A stretch of 64,000 bases of DNA, taken from contig CBFHJA010000005.1 in NCBI GenBank assembly GCA_965656085.1, positions 73,662 to 137,661 on the forward strand. Reading direction: 5' to 3'. Each line of letters opens with the position of its first letter. The first letter of the stretch is position 1. Position numbers and translations under genes: made by a program. Origin of the DNA: Aliishimia sp965656085. Lineage in GTDB: Bacteria > Pseudomonadota > Alphaproteobacteria > Rhodobacterales > Rhodobacteraceae. This document shows, one piece after another, positions 35,995-43,666 of this stretch. The notes beneath the pieces were generated by a model. It was given only the letters and a program-made list of their open reading frames with translations, had not been told where the DNA came from and did not search any database.

Positions 35995-37485
35995 GTGACT
36001 GATCTTCCGACCGATCTCAAGCAGATGCCCCCCGCACACCCTTTCGATGACGACAAACTCCGCGAAGAATGCGGCGTTTTCGGCGTTTTGGGGGCACAGG
36101 ACGCCGCCAGCTTCGTGGCGCTGGGTCTGCACGCGCTGCAACACCGGGGACAGGAGGCGGGCGGAATCGTCACCCATCACCCCGATCACGGCTTCAACTC
36201 CGCCCGCCGCTTTGGCTATGTGCGCGACAATTTCACCTCGCCGGACGTGATGGACACCCTGCCCGGCCCGCTCGCGATCGGTCATGTGCGCTACTCGACC
36301 GCCGGCTCCAAGGGCGCCACGGCGATCCGGGACGTGCAGCCCTTCTTTGGCGAGTTCGCCATGGGCGGCGCGGCGATTGCCCACAATGGCAACATCACCA
36401 ATGCCGACGCGCTGCGCCGCGAGTTGATCGAACGGGGCTCGATCTTCCAAAGCTCCTCGGACAGCGAATGCATCATCCATTTGATGGCCCGCTCGCTGCA
36501 ACGCACCATCCCCGAGCGCATGGAAGACGCGCTGCGCCGGGTCGAGGGCGCCTTCTCCATCGTCGCGATGACCCGCACCAAACTGATCGGCGTGCGCGAT
36601 CCCTTGGGCGTGCGCCCGCTGGTTCTCGGCAAGATCGGGGACACAGGTTATGCTTTAAGTTCAGAGACTTGCGCACTCGACATCATCGGCGCGGAGTTCG
36701 TGCGCGAGATCGAGCCGGGCGAGATGGTGGTGATCAACGAGGACGGCATCGAGAGCCGCCGCCCGTTCCGGGACGCCAAATCGCGGTCCTGCATCTTCGA
36801 GTATGTCTATTTCTCCCGTCCTGACTCGGTTCTTGGCGGCCAATCGGTCTATGAGAGCCGCCGCCGGATCGGCGTGGAGCTCGCCCGCGAGGCCCCCGTC
36901 GAGGCAGATCTTGTGTGTCCGGTGCCGGATGGCGGCACGCCTGCTGCGATTGGGTATTCTCAGGAGAGCGGGATCGAATACGCGATGGGGATCAGCCGCA
37001 ACCAATATGTGGGCCGGACCTTCATTGAGCCCACCGAGCAGATCCGCAACATGGGCGTGCGGCTCAAGCTCAACATCAACCGCGCGCTGATCAAGGGCAA
37101 GCGGGTGATCCTCGTGGATGACAGCGTGGTGCGCGGCACAACCACCATGAAAATCAAGGACATGCTACTTGATGCGGGCGCCAAGGAGGTGCATTTCCGC
37201 ATCGCCTCCCCGCCCACTGCCTGGCCCTGTTTTTATGGCGTGGACACGCCGCAGCGCGACAAGCTGCTAGCCGCGACGATGTCCGAGGAAGAGATGCGGG
37301 TGCATCTGGCGGTGGACAGCATCAAGTTCATCTCGCTCGACGGGCTCTACCGCGCGGTGGGCGAGCCGGGGGGCCGGGATGGCGGCTGCCCGCAATATTG
37401 CGACGCGTGTTTCTCCGGCGAATACCCGGTCGCGCCCTCGGACATGATCGAGAAGGGCTTCCAGCTCAAGACAGCGGCGGAGTAG
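35995..37485 (+). CDS. purF: Amidophosphoribosyltransferase
   Basis: PurF makes phosphoribosylamine from PRPP and glutamine, the committed step of purine synthesis. The 496 residues carry a short N-terminal extension, then Cys26 in REECGVFGVLG as the glutamine nucleophile after propeptide removal, an Ntn domain (HNGNITNADALRREL) and a C-terminal phosphoribosyltransferase with VILVDDSVVRGTT. The start is uncertain: GTG at 35995 or ATG at 36025. Repeat element copy 2 begins 15 bp after the stop. Confidence 0.96.
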   Translation: MTDLPTDLKQMPPAHPFDDDKLREECGVFGVLGAQDAASFVALGLHALQHRGQEAGGIVTHHPDHGFNSARRFGYVRDNFTSPDVMDTLPGPLAIGHVRYSTAGSKGATAIRDVQPFFGEFAMGGAAIAHNGNITNADALRRELIERGSIFQSSSDSECIIHLMARSLQRTIPERMEDALRRVEGAFSIVAMTRTKLIGVRDPLGVRPLVLGKIGDTGYALSSETCALDIIGAEFVREIEPGEMVVINEDGIESRRPFRDAKSRSCIFEYVYFSRPDSVLGGQSVYESRRRIGVELAREAPVEADLVCPVPDGGTPAAIGYSQESGIEYAMGISRNQYVGRTFIEPTEQIRNMGVRLKLNINRALIKGKRVILVDDSVVRGTTTMKIKDMLLDAGAKEVHFRIASPPTAWPCFYGVDTPQRDKLLAATMSEEEMRVHLAVDSIKFISLDGLYRAVGEPGGRDGGCPQYCDACFSGEYPVAPSDMIEKGFQLKTAAE

Positions 37486-37500
37486 CCTGCGCCGCGAAGA

Positions 37501-37697
37501 AGTTAACGCAGCGCGCGTTGCGCGATGGCGCAACATCGCGAGAATTCCCACAGCCTCCCAAAACGCGGGTTAACGCCATATTTTATTGGTACATACCGCG
37601 TATGGCTGGGCGTATGGCTCCGCGTATGGCACCTGTACATACGCACGGTGCGTTAAGACGGTGGTTAACGGGGCCTACGGTGGGGGTGCGTTAACCT
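37501..37697 (+). repeat. GTTAAC/GTATGGC intergenic element, copy 2
   Basis: GTTAAC at 37502-37507, 37569-37574, 37664-37669 and 37690-37695, plus a variant GTTAAG at 37652. The central part has three GTATGGC units; CATAC-CGC-GTATG makes a small hairpin. Outer pair spacing is 26 bp, as in copies 1 and 3. It begins 15 bp after the purF stop. The remaining gap to 37895 contains the GGTGGGCA palindrome and then the AT-richer leader of the SDR gene. Confidence 0.8.
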
Positions 37698-37712
37698 TTG
37701 TGGGAGGCGCTT

Positions 37713-37732
37713 GGTGGGCAGTATTGCCCACC
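37713..37732. repeat. GGTGGGCA palindrome, copy 1
   Basis: GGTGGGCA-GTAT-TGCCCACC is a perfect 8-bp stem with a 4-nt loop followed by CTACC. Relatives lie at 56049-56067 and 59044-59063. Two of the three sit just downstream of a GTTAAC element. Confidence 0.75.
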
Positions 37733-37895
37733 CTACCAGTCCGCCACTGCGTTCACCGACCAACTAAGGCTCTGCGGGACCTTTGAGACATTGGAACTTG
37801 GAAATCCAATGTCTCCTTCTCTGCCGGGGCGGCGCAAAGTGACTTTAAGTCGTCCTTTGTGTAACCTACGACAAAAGTTGGAACAGGAAGCTGAT

Positions 37896-38669
37896 ATGGA
37901 CATCTCTGGAGCGGTAGCTTTTGTCACGGGTGGTAGCGGTGGACTTGGCTCCCGCATCTGTACCCTCCTTGCCAACGAAGGTGTACGTGTCGCGATAGGC
38001 TATTATCAAGGCAAAGACAGGGCCGAAGATGTGAGGGAGCGGATTGAGGCTGCTGGTGGAACGGCACTCACCATCCAAGTGAACCAAACTGTCCCCGTTT
38101 CAATCGAAAGTGCCATATCTAAAGTCGTCGCTGATCTGGGATCACTGGACATTGTCGTAAACAACGCAGCAATTGCTTCAGGCGGGCACTCGATTGAGCT
38201 CGGGGATCTCGATGCATTCACCCCGGAAATCTGGGACGAAATGATGACAGTGAATGTGAAGGGGCCCTATCTTGTCGCCCGTGCTGCCGCGGCTCACTTG
38301 CGTGCATCGAAGTGGGGCCGCGTGGTGAATATTGGTTCTACGCTCGGCCATGGTGACTGGTATCAGGATCGAATATTTGCTCCCAGCAAGGCAGCAGTCA
38401 TTCCACTCACCCGGTTCTTGGCCGCAGCTTTGGCGCCGGATGTCACGGTAAACTGTGTTGCACCGGGGTTGATGGTAGAAACTGCGTTGGGAGGTGGCGG
38501 TCCCAAGCCCGATGGCGACAATGCAGTTTACGATATGTGGCAGGAAAGGGCCGCCTTGAAGAGCTTTACAGACATTGAAGATGTCGCTTCTCAAGTCGTT
38601 TATTTCTGCAAATCGCGCACAACCACAGGGCAGAGCATCGGAGTGGATGCAGGCGTGCACTTCCGCTAA
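37896..38669 (+). CDS. SDR-family protein lacking the catalytic tyrosine
   Basis: A 257-residue short-chain dehydrogenase/reductase fold with the NAD(P) motif TGGSGGLG (11-18), NNAA (89-92), Asn120, Ser148 (NIGS) and Lys165. The position of the catalytic Tyr in YxxxK is Phe161 (IFAPSK, codon TTT), a one-base change from Tyr. It is either catalytically dead, a different chemistry, or a recent mutation. The gene and its flanks (37790-38840) look visibly lower in GC than neighbours, suggesting acquisition. It stands alone between purF/repeat and an HNH gene. Start chosen for CAGGAAG 6 bp upstream. Confidence 0.8.
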   Translation: MDISGAVAFVTGGSGGLGSRICTLLANEGVRVAIGYYQGKDRAEDVRERIEAAGGTALTIQVNQTVPVSIESAISKVVADLGSLDIVVNNAAIASGGHSIELGDLDAFTPEIWDEMMTVNVKGPYLVARAAAAHLRASKWGRVVNIGSTLGHGDWYQDRIFAPSKAAVIPLTRFLAAALAPDVTVNCVAPGLMVETALGGGGPKPDGDNAVYDMWQERAALKSFTDIEDVASQVVYFCKSRTTTGQSIGVDAGVHFR

Positions 38670-38843
38670 TCTCGCAATCTGGGCATAGCATATCGCCGGA
38701 TTGAGGTCGGCTCCGGGCATCAAATGGTCATTTACTGCTTTAGACCTTGCCATATGCTCTTGGTTCAACGCCTCAACTATTGGCGTTCGAGATAGCGCCT
38801 TGTTCCACCGACAGCCGCAAGCAGGCCCGCTCTGGTCCTCGGC

Positions 38844-39452
38844 CTACGCTTCCAGTTCGGCGTCCCAGTAGAGGAAGTCCATCCAGCTTTCGTGCAAGTA
38901 GTTGGGGGGGAATTTGCGGCCCATGTTGCGCAATTCCTCCGCGCCGGGCTGGCGGGGTGGTTTGCGTAAGCTGAGGCCGGTGCGGTGCAGCGGTTTGGCG
39001 CCTTTGCGCAGGTTGCAGGGCGAGCACGCCGCCACCACGTTCTGCCACGAGGTCACACCCCCGGAGGCGCGCGGGACCACGTGGTCGAAGGTCAGCTCGC
39101 CGCGCGAGCCGCAATACTGGCAGCGGAATTCGTCGCGCAGGAAGAGGTTGAAGCGGGTGAAGGCCACCTTTTTCTGGGGTTTGACATAGTCCTTCAGCAC
39201 CACCACAGAGGGGATGCGGATCTCGGTCGAGGGTGAGCGGACGATCTCTTCATATTCAGCCACGATATCCACCCGCTCCAGCCACGCCGCCTTGACCGCC
39301 TCCTGCCATGGCCAAAGCGAGAGCGGGTAATAGCTCAGCGGTCTGTAATCTGCGTTCAGCACCAGTGCGGGATGCTGTTTGAGCGCGCCCGGATTGCGTG
39401 TGAAATCACTTCGAAACGTTCCGGTGGCCTGTTCGATACTGCTCAGTGTCAT
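38844..39452 (-). CDS. HNH endonuclease-family protein
   Basis: A 202-residue protein with an HNH nuclease module at about 108-150. The zinc cysteines are Cys111/Cys114 (CQYCG) and Cys143/Cys146 (CSPCN), and the catalytic residues are Asp123-His124 and Asn138. The N-terminal half (VLNADYRPLSYYPLSLWPWQEA) is the typical start of a bacterial HNH family widespread in alphaproteobacterial chromosomes. Its biological role is not established. No methylase or toxin partner is adjacent. Confidence 0.87.
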   Translation of the reverse strand: MTLSSIEQATGTFRSDFTRNPGALKQHPALVLNADYRPLSYYPLSLWPWQEAVKAAWLERVDIVAEYEEIVRSPSTEIRIPSVVVLKDYVKPQKKVAFTRFNLFLRDEFRCQYCGSRGELTFDHVVPRASGGVTSWQNVVAACSPCNLRKGAKPLHRTGLSLRKPPRQPGAEELRNMGRKFPPNYLHESWMDFLYWDAELEA

Positions 39453-39754
39453 TGCGACTCGTCCCGTGCCCTGTCTGCCCTAGATGGCCCGGGTTCCGGG
39501 AGCGCCAGTGATCTCCCGGATCAGGCCTTCGCGTCAACTATATATCGCGGTGGAAAGCTGGCAACCCCTTGCGTAACCACTACATGTGACCAGTCTGTCG
39601 CATGGTCAGTTCACAGTTATGTGACAGTTATCCACAATCGCGCCTGCAGTGCCGGACCCCGCCACCGGGTCTGGAATACCCCACTCGACGCAGCGTCAGC
39701 TTTGCACCACTCTGGGAGCAACGCAGCAATCGATCAACGTGGATGGGACGGATC
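39453..39754. other. 302-bp gap with a DnaA box
   Basis: Contains the promoter side of the HNH gene and a perfect TTATCCACA at 39628-39636. Around 39600 the sequence is AT-richer, with repeated CAGTTATGTGACAGTTATCC-like halves. No other gene is supported. Confidence 0.5.
39628..39636 (+). promoter_or_regulatory. DnaA box between two small genes
   Basis: TTATCCACA, an exact consensus site, 118 bp before the 56-residue frame below. A near repeat of its left half (AGTTATGTGACAGTTATCC) lies directly upstream. On its own one box does not make an origin. Confidence 0.35.
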
Positions 39755-39925
39755 ATGGCACGGTTTGGAACGCAGACGATCCTCGCAACGCTCAGGAAAT
39801 CTTTCGCAGCCTCGGTCGGGGTGATCTTCACGACAGCCTGGTGGCGCAATCTGGGCTACCGCGAAATCGACGGGCCCACGCGGCCCGCCCCGCACGGCAA
39901 GACCGATTACGGCTCGATGAGCTAA
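39755..39925 (+). CDS. Small hypothetical protein, 56 residues
   Basis: Starts MARFGTQTILATLRKSF, with a weakly hydrophobic amphipathic segment (FAASVGVIFTTAWW, about 17-30) and a polar tail ending DYGSMS. Codon use is GC-rich and coding-like and the downstream esterase is convergent, ending 9 bp away. The ribosome site is poor and alternative in-frame ATGs exist at 39743 and upstream. Family unknown. Confidence 0.4.
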   Translation: MARFGTQTILATLRKSFAASVGVIFTTAWWRNLGYREIDGPTRPAPHGKTDYGSMS

Positions 39926-39934
39926 CCGCCGCGC

Positions 39935-40600
39935 TCAGAGGCTCAGCTTGTCGCGCATGAAGGCCAGCGCCACCGACAGCCCGTCCGGGGCGATGCCATG
40001 GGCGGTGCCCTTCATGATGTGGGCGTAGACCTCTTTCCAGCCCGCCTCCTGCAAGGCCTCCGCCGCCGCCGGGAGCGACTGGGGCGGGACCACGTCATCG
40101 GCATCGCCATGCAACAGCAAGACCGGCGGGCGCACCTTGACTTCATCGGCGAGCAGTTCGGGGCGCAAGAGGCGGCCCGAGAAGGCCACGATCCCGGCCA
40201 CCGCATCGTCGCGGCGCGGGGCCACGTGCAGCGACATCATCGTGCCTTGCGAGAAGCCGAAGAGCACGACCTGTTCGGGCAAGACATCCTCATCGACCAT
40301 CAGCGCGTCGAGAAACGCGCCCAGATCGCGCGCCGCCTCATCCATGCCGCGCTCGCTCTCTTCTTCGGAGGAGCCGTCGATCCATGGGATCGGGAACCAC
40401 TGGTAGCCGCCCGGATAGCCGGGGATCTGCTCGGGTGCGTCGGGGGCGACGAAAAGCGTGTCGGGCAGATGCTCGCCCAGCGGGTCCGCGAGGCCCAGAA
40501 GGTCGGCGCCGTTCGCGCCATAGCCGTGCAGGAACACCACCACCGAGCGGGTGGTGCCCGACACCGGGGCTTTGCGCTGAGCAGTGAGTACGCGAGTCAT
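39935..40600 (-). CDS. Carboxylesterase / lysophospholipase-like alpha/beta hydrolase
   Basis: A 222-residue serine hydrolase of the acyl-protein thioesterase/phospholipase class. It has an oxyanion segment HGYGANG (25-31), nucleophile Ser117 in GFSQGT, an acid in HGDADDVVP (Asp167 or Asp169) and His201. It is cytoplasmic, with no signal peptide. The start overlaps the upstream glycosylase stop (ATGA). The substrate is not determined; carboxylesters are usual for relatives. Confidence 0.85.
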   Translation of the reverse strand: MTRVLTAQRKAPVSGTTRSVVVFLHGYGANGADLLGLADPLGEHLPDTLFVAPDAPEQIPGYPGGYQWFPIPWIDGSSEEESERGMDEAARDLGAFLDALMVDEDVLPEQVVLFGFSQGTMMSLHVAPRRDDAVAGIVAFSGRLLRPELLADEVKVRPPVLLLHGDADDVVPPQSLPAAAEALQEAGWKEVYAHIMKGTAHGIAPDGLSVALAFMRDKLSL

Positions 40601-41220
40601 GTGGCAATCCCTTCCCGACCTTTGACGACCCGGTAGTAGGCAAAGAGAGCGCGGGCCGCAACCGCACGCCATGGCGACCACGCCTCCGAGAGCCGGCGCA
40701 GGTCGCGTTCGCGGGGGCGGTCCGGCAGATCGAAGAGAGCCGCCGCCGCGACCTGCAAGGCGAGATCGCCCGGCGCGAAGACATCCGCCCGGCCCAGCGA
40801 GAACATCGCGTAGATCTCGGCAGTCCAGACGCCGATGCCCTTCACTTGGGTCAGGGTGGCAATGACCTCGGTGTCAGGCACGGCGCGCAGGGCGGCATAG
40901 TCGATCCGGGCCTCGGCCAGCGCCCCGGCATAGGCGATTTTCTGGCGGCTCAGCCCGGCGGCGCGCAGCCCCGCCTCGCCCGCCGCCAGCACCGCAGATT
41001 CCGTGACAAGCCCGGCTTGCTCCATCCGCCCCCAGATCGCCGCCGCGGAGGCCGTGGAGACCTGCTGGCTGACGATCGCGCTCAAAAGCTGGGCGAATCC
41101 ATCGGGGCGGCGGCGCAGCGGCAGCGGGTCCGGAACAAGACCCCAACGGGGGTCCTGCGTGCGCAGCCAATCGAAACCTTCCGCAACGTCACATTCAGAT
41201 TTTATGATACGACCCACCAT
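40597..41220 (-). CDS. DNA-3-methyladenine glycosylase II-like (AlkA/HhH-GPD)
   Basis: A 207-residue base excision repair enzyme. The helix-hairpin-helix is TQVKGIGVWTAE (124-135), and the catalytic aspartate is Asp152 in FAPGDLALQ. It should remove alkylated purines such as 3-methyladenine. It lacks the N-terminal domain of E. coli AlkA, as is normal for short forms. It is divergent from the MFS gene with a 54-bp gap and overlaps the esterase by 4 bp. The frame is open further upstream but without family sequence. Confidence 0.88.
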   Translation of the reverse strand: MVGRIIKSECDVAEGFDWLRTQDPRWGLVPDPLPLRRRPDGFAQLLSAIVSQQVSTASAAAIWGRMEQAGLVTESAVLAAGEAGLRAAGLSRQKIAYAGALAEARIDYAALRAVPDTEVIATLTQVKGIGVWTAEIYAMFSLGRADVFAPGDLALQVAAAALFDLPDRPRERDLRRLSEAWSPWRAVAARALFAYYRVVKGREGIAT

Positions 41221-41274
41221 GCGGAGCACCCTAGCGCCTTGCGGGGGCCACGCAACAGGACTAGGGAAATGCTC

Positions 41275-42501
41275 ATGACAGACTTGATTGATGACGGGCG
41301 CGCCAAGCGCAATGTGGCGGTGCTTGTGGCAGCGCAGGCGTTCCTTGGCAGCCAAATCACCATGATGTTCGTGATCGCCGGGCTTGCCGGGCAACAATTG
41401 ACACCCTTCGCCTGCCTTGCCACGCTGCCGATCTCGCTGATCGTGTTCGGCTCGATGACCACCGCACCGTGGCTCTCGACGTTGATGCAGCGGCAAGGCC
41501 GCCGGGTCGGGTTCTGGGTCGGCGCTCTGGGGGGGCTGGTGGGCGCGGCGGTGAGCGCCTATGCGCTGACGCTGGAGAATTTCTGGCTGTTCCTGTTCGG
41601 CAGCTACCTCACCGGCATCTACATGTCCTCACAGGGCTTTTTCCGCTTTGCCGCCGCCGACAGCGCCTCCGAGGCGTTCCGGCCCAAGGCAATTTCCTAT
41701 GTGATGGCGGGCGGGCTGATCTCGGCCTTCATCGGCCCGCAAATCGTCGGTTACATGACCACCGACAACCCCGATGCGACCGTGATGCGCTATTTCCCGA
41801 TCTACATCGCGGCGATGGGCTTGAACCTGTTTGGCATGGCGCTGTTCTTCTTCCTCGACGCGCCCAAACCGCCCCGCGCGGTGGACACAGGCGCGCCGAT
41901 CCGCACGCGGATGGAGCTCTTGACCAGCCCGCGCATCCTTGTTGCGGTGATCTGCGCTGCAGTCTCCTACGCGCTGATGAACCTCGTGATGACCGCCACC
42001 CCGCTGGCGGTGGTGGGGTGCGGCTTTGCCGAGCCGGATGCGGCGAATGTCGTGACCGCGCATGTCTTTGCGATGTTCGCGCCTTCCTTCTTCACCGGCC
42101 ATCTGATCGCCCGCTTCGGTGTCGAGCGGATCACCGGGCTGGGCTTGCTGATCCTCGCGGCTGCGGGGGGCGTGGCGATGACCGGTGTGGAGCTGGAACA
42201 GTTCTTCATCGCGCTGATCCTGCTCGGTCTGGGATGGAATTTCGGCTTCATCGGCGCGACGACGATGCTCACCACGGCCCATAGCGTGGAAGAGCGCGGG
42301 CGGATGCAGGGGCTGAACGATCTGATCGTGTTCGGCTCGGTGACCTTCGCCTCGCTCGCCTCGGGGGGGCTCTTCAACTGCGCGGGCAGCGCGCCGGAAC
42401 AGGGCTGGATCGCGGTGAACCTTGCGATGGTGCCGTTCCTGACGCTCGCGGGCGGCGCGCTGATCTGGCTGGTGCTGCGGCCCGAGGCGGCGCGCGCTTA
42501 A
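41275..42501 (+). CDS. MFS transporter
   Basis: A 408-residue major facilitator with about 12 hydrophobic helices. The N-terminus is DDGRAKRNVAVLVAAQAFLG, and the loop after helix 2 has MQRQGRRVGFWVG, matching the MFS GxxxDRxGRR/K consensus loosely. The substrate is unknown; from memory, relatives in Rhodobacteraceae have been tied to riboflavin or other small molecules, but no evidence is present here. Start ambiguous between 41269 and 41275; AGGGA fits the second. Confidence 0.85.
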   Translation: MTDLIDDGRAKRNVAVLVAAQAFLGSQITMMFVIAGLAGQQLTPFACLATLPISLIVFGSMTTAPWLSTLMQRQGRRVGFWVGALGGLVGAAVSAYALTLENFWLFLFGSYLTGIYMSSQGFFRFAAADSASEAFRPKAISYVMAGGLISAFIGPQIVGYMTTDNPDATVMRYFPIYIAAMGLNLFGMALFFFLDAPKPPRAVDTGAPIRTRMELLTSPRILVAVICAAVSYALMNLVMTATPLAVVGCGFAEPDAANVVTAHVFAMFAPSFFTGHLIARFGVERITGLGLLILAAAGGVAMTGVELEQFFIALILLGLGWNFGFIGATTMLTTAHSVEERGRMQGLNDLIVFGSVTFASLASGGLFNCAGSAPEQGWIAVNLAMVPFLTLAGGALIWLVLRPEAARA

Positions 42502-42531
42502 CCTTCTGTTGCACAAGGGGTTGCTTCGCAA

Positions 42532-42590
42532 GCGAGAGACGCTGTCTCTCGCGCTCTCTGGGATATTTTTAGCCAAAGGAAGAACAGGAA
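42532..42590 (+). repeat. Hairpin plus AT-rich tail repeat, copy 2
   Basis: Hairpin GCGAGAGAC-GCT-GTCTCTCGC (42532-42552) with a 9-bp perfect stem, then a tail starting GGGATATTTTTAGCC and ending GAACAGGAA. It begins 30 bp after the MFS stop and faces the inverted copy at 42750-42804. Confidence 0.75.
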
Positions 42591-42721
42591 TGGGCTTGCC
42601 CGTCTGTTCTTGGAAGCTGTCCACATCTTTACGCTTTGGCAAGTATCCTGTGCCTATAAACATGGTGCGGTACAGGCGGGGACGCCGATGACCGTGCCGG
42701 AGGAAGACGATTGTCTTCTTT

Positions 42722-42747
42722 GGCGGAGTGGCTTCGGTCGCTCCGCC
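42722..42747 (+). repeat. Stable stem-loop with C(UUCG)G tetraloop
   Basis: GGCGGAGTGGC (42722-42732), TTCG, GTCGCTCCGCC (42737-42747): an 11-bp stem with two G-U pairs closed by the extra-stable cUUCGg loop when transcribed on the plus strand. The strand bias of the loop favours a plus-strand RNA. Confidence 0.65.
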
Positions 42748-42749
42748 GT

Positions 42750-42804
42750 TCCTGTCTTCCTTTGGCTATAAATATCCCCAAGAGCGCGAGAATGGAATTC
42801 TCGC
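42750..42804 (-). repeat. Hairpin plus AT-rich tail repeat, copy 3 (inverted)
   Basis: On the minus strand: hairpin GCGAGAAT-TCC-ATTCTCGC (42786-42804), then a tail starting GGGGATATTTATAGCC and ending GAAGACAGGAA. Compared with copy 2, both sides of the stem changed (GAGAGAC to GAGAAT) and still pair. Confidence 0.75.
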
Positions 42805-42840
42805 TTGCGCAGCAACCCTCCAAGGCCAGGAGAGACGCGC

Positions 42841-43635
42841 CTAGCCCTCGGATTTGAGCTGGCTGTAGATGTGCCAGCTTGCATGACCCAGCCAAGGGAA
42901 GATGATCAGCAAGCCAAGGAACCCGGGCAGGATCGCCGCGAAGGTCAGGGCCGCGAGGATCAGCCCCCAGACCAGCATCACGCCGGGGTTGTCGCGCACC
43001 AGAGCAATCGAGGTCAGCATCGCGGTGATGAAATCGACCTCCCGGTCAAGCAGCATCGGCAGCGACAGGACTGACATGGAGAACAGCACCAGCGCGAAGC
43101 CCGCCCCCACTGCCGAGCCCATCGCCAGCATCGAGAGCCCTTCGGTCGTGGTGTAGACCTCCAGCGAGGTCGAGACATTGGTCATCGCCGACAGGCCCAG
43201 AAACAGCGCGAAGATCATGTGGCCAATGAAAAACCAGAACAGGAACAGGATCACGATCAGCACGCAGATCCACGGCAATTGACGGCCGCGCTGGCGCCAG
43301 ATCACGCCGAAGATTTCCGTCCGGTTCAGCGGGATGCCCTGCTCCAGACGGTAGGAAATCTCGTAGAGCCCCACGGCGGCGAACGGCCCGATGAGCGGGA
43401 AGCCCACCGCCGCGAGCACCAGCCAGAAGGTCTGGCCGGAATTCAGCGTCAGCGCGGAGATCGCCAGCCCGATCATCACATAGACCGCGCCGAAGAACAG
43501 ACCCATGCGCGGGGCAATGGTGAAATCCTGCCAGCCGCGCTTCAGCGCCGTTCCGAGCATCGCCATGGTGGGCGCGCGCATCTGCGGGACGCCGTGCGGG
43601 CGGGCGGCAGCGCTGTCTTGCATCGTCATGTCCAT
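42841..43635 (-). CDS. DUF2189 membrane protein
   Basis: A 264-residue protein with about six hydrophobic helices after a polar 30-residue N-terminus. It matches the DUF2189 layout: TALKRGWQDFTIAPRMGLFFG, then EISYRLEQG, and a long membrane region with LPMLLDREVDFITAMLTSI. Function unknown; a cytochrome-c-oxidase-like subunit role has been suggested for the family, unproved here. It is followed by the amidase, 31 bp after this gene's start side. Start 43635 has three candidate ATGs in the first 5 codons. Confidence 0.8.
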   Translation of the reverse strand: MDMTMQDSAAARPHGVPQMRAPTMAMLGTALKRGWQDFTIAPRMGLFFGAVYVMIGLAISALTLNSGQTFWLVLAAVGFPLIGPFAAVGLYEISYRLEQGIPLNRTEIFGVIWRQRGRQLPWICVLIVILFLFWFFIGHMIFALFLGLSAMTNVSTSLEVYTTTEGLSMLAMGSAVGAGFALVLFSMSVLSLPMLLDREVDFITAMLTSIALVRDNPGVMLVWGLILAALTFAAILPGFLGLLIIFPWLGHASWHIYSQLKSEG

Positions 43636-43666
43636 ACCCCAGCGTAGCGCCGGGAGGGCGCTTCGA

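Larger units (their letters stand above)
42502..42840. other. 339-bp gap with an inverted repeat pair
   Basis: Two homologous about 70-bp arms (42523-42590 and, inverted, 42748-42816) flank about 160 bp. The middle holds a further strong stem-loop at 42722-42747 and a smaller GAAGAC-GATT-GTCTTC at about 42705-42721. No reliable coding frame is seen; a nine-codon ATG frame starts near 42662 but lacks support. Confidence 0.6.

Noticed and set aside
42629..42895. An 88-residue minus-strand frame in the inverted repeat region
   Set aside because: It crosses the hairpins and lacks a ribosome site or homology; the repeat explains the sequence.
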